A DNA stretch of 15,848 nucleotides from Desulfobacula sp. (lineage in GTDB: Bacteria; Desulfobacterota; Desulfobacteria; Desulfobacterales; Desulfobacteraceae). Positions 15,296-15,848 of this stretch are shown here, piece by piece (the stretch's first letter is position 1; the number at the start of each line of letters is the position of its first letter). The stretch covers positions 1 to 15,848 of the forward strand of contig JABIYQ010000463.1 in the NCBI GenBank assembly GCA_018702715.1. Direction: 5' to 3'. The translations under genes and the position numbers were made by a program. The notes beneath the pieces were generated by a model. The model was given only the letters and a program-made list of their open reading frames with translations. It had not been told where the DNA came from and searched no databases.

Positions 15296-15848
15296 TCAGA
15301 CAGGCAGGCTTATTTTGAAACAGCTGCCGCTGCCTTTTGTACTGGTAACATCAATTTTACCATTATGATACTGGATAATATGTTTCACAATGGCTAGGCC
15401 AAGACCTGTACCGCCCTCATTACGGCTTCTGCCACGATCTATCCGATAAAACCGATTGAAAATCTTGGTCAGATGTTCTTTTTTAATACCATTGCCATTG
15501 CCTTGTAACCTCATTTCAATATATGATCCCTGTTTTGTGACCGTGATCGTTATAGGCTTGCCCTCTGGACTGTATTTAATTGCATTATCCAAAAGGTTGA
15601 TAATGGCCTGTTCCATTAAACTCGGATCAACCATGGCGGTAATATCTTCAGTATATTCGATGCTCACAGACATATTTTTTTTCTTAATATTACCGTTGCA
15701 GTTTTGAACAGCGGTCTGGATCAATGCGGTCATACTATGCTCTTCAAGCTGAATATTCCCACCCTGAAGGCGTTCAAGTTTTGAAAGGGCTAAAAGGTCA
15801 TTGATCAGATCGATCATTCGGTTTACATTTTTTTCAATAATTTTTAAA
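15296..15848 (-). CDS. Sensor histidine kinase, C-terminal part (5' end outside window)
   Basis: The frame runs off the window end, so only the last 183 or so codons are seen. They cover the end of the dimerisation domain (VNRMIDLINDLLALSKLE, after the phosphorylated histidine) and the HATPase domain: N box NLLDNAIKYSP, F box IFNRFYRID and G2 box GGTGLGLAIVKHI. This layout is that of PhoR-like kinases. The usual G1 box DxGxGI reads GNGNGI here: the aspartate that contacts the adenine is Gly (codon at 15500-15502 on the minus strand). One base change would restore Asp. Kinase activity may be impaired or the protein may act mainly as a phosphatase. The response regulator is expected beyond the right edge. 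Confidence 0.9.
   Translation of the reverse strand, partial: LKIIEKNVNRMIDLINDLLALSKLERLQGGNIQLEEHSMTALIQTAVQNCNGNIKKKNMSVSIEYTEDITAMVDPSLMEQAIINLLDNAIKYSPEGKPITITVTKQGSYIEMRLQGNGNGIKKEHLTKIFNRFYRIDRGRSRNEGGTGLGLAIVKHIIQYHNGKIDVTSTKGSGSCFKISLPV

Noticed and set aside
15203..15397. 64-codon plus-strand open frame entering the histidine kinase gene
   Set aside because: Half of it is antisense to the kinase HATPase domain, and the remainder has no family resemblance or ribosome binding site.

Overview
This window looks like a chromosomal segment of a moderately AT-rich Gram-negative bacterium. I infer an anaerobic deltaproteobacterium of the Desulfobacteraceae type from the mix of gene families: a PEP/pyruvate-binding-domain protein with a signal peptide, a DUF6868-like membrane protein, a LytTR membrane regulator and a HMA/ABC cluster. 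No ribosomal RNA or other taxonomic marker is present, so the placement is only an impression.

Region 1 (about 1-6640) holds four genes. A secreted 991-residue dikinase-like protein has the domain order of alpha-glucan water dikinases (phosphohistidine domain first, ATP-binding domain last). A translationally coupled serine hydrolase of the class A beta-lactamase/PBP fold follows. A second, convergent hydrolase of the same fold comes next, and then a divergent ATP/ADP-carrier (TLC/Npt) homologue. Three of the four products carry export signals and the fourth is a nucleotide-carrier-like membrane protein. The most interesting idea in the window is that they form an envelope phosphorylation module, in which the carrier supplies ATP to an exported dikinase. 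A perfect 14-bp stem-loop ends the region.

Region 2 (about 6642-11121, all minus strand) runs from a DUF6868-like small membrane protein through a periplasmic heavy-metal-associated (HMA) protein with CxxC, a membrane-anchored HMA-like protein without CxxC, an FtsX/MacB-type permease with a CxxCP motif in its external domain, and a LolD/MacB-type ATPase. A radical SAM protein follows after a 121-bp gap. This reads as a metal- or thiol-handling ABC system.

Region 3 (about 11160-13380, plus strand) begins with what may be an insertion-sequence scar. Next comes a membrane-bound LytTR transcription factor preceded by a 20-bp-period direct repeat that could be its own binding site. The azlC-azlD pair (branched-chain amino acid exporter) follows and ends in a terminator-like hairpin.

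Region 4 (13380-15848) contains a short gene remnant and an aspartate/aromatic aminotransferase. A 457-bp non-coding stretch follows, carrying a perfect 16-bp palindrome. Last is the 3' part of a PhoR-type sensor histidine kinase, minus strand and cut by the window end, whose G1-box aspartate is replaced by glycine.
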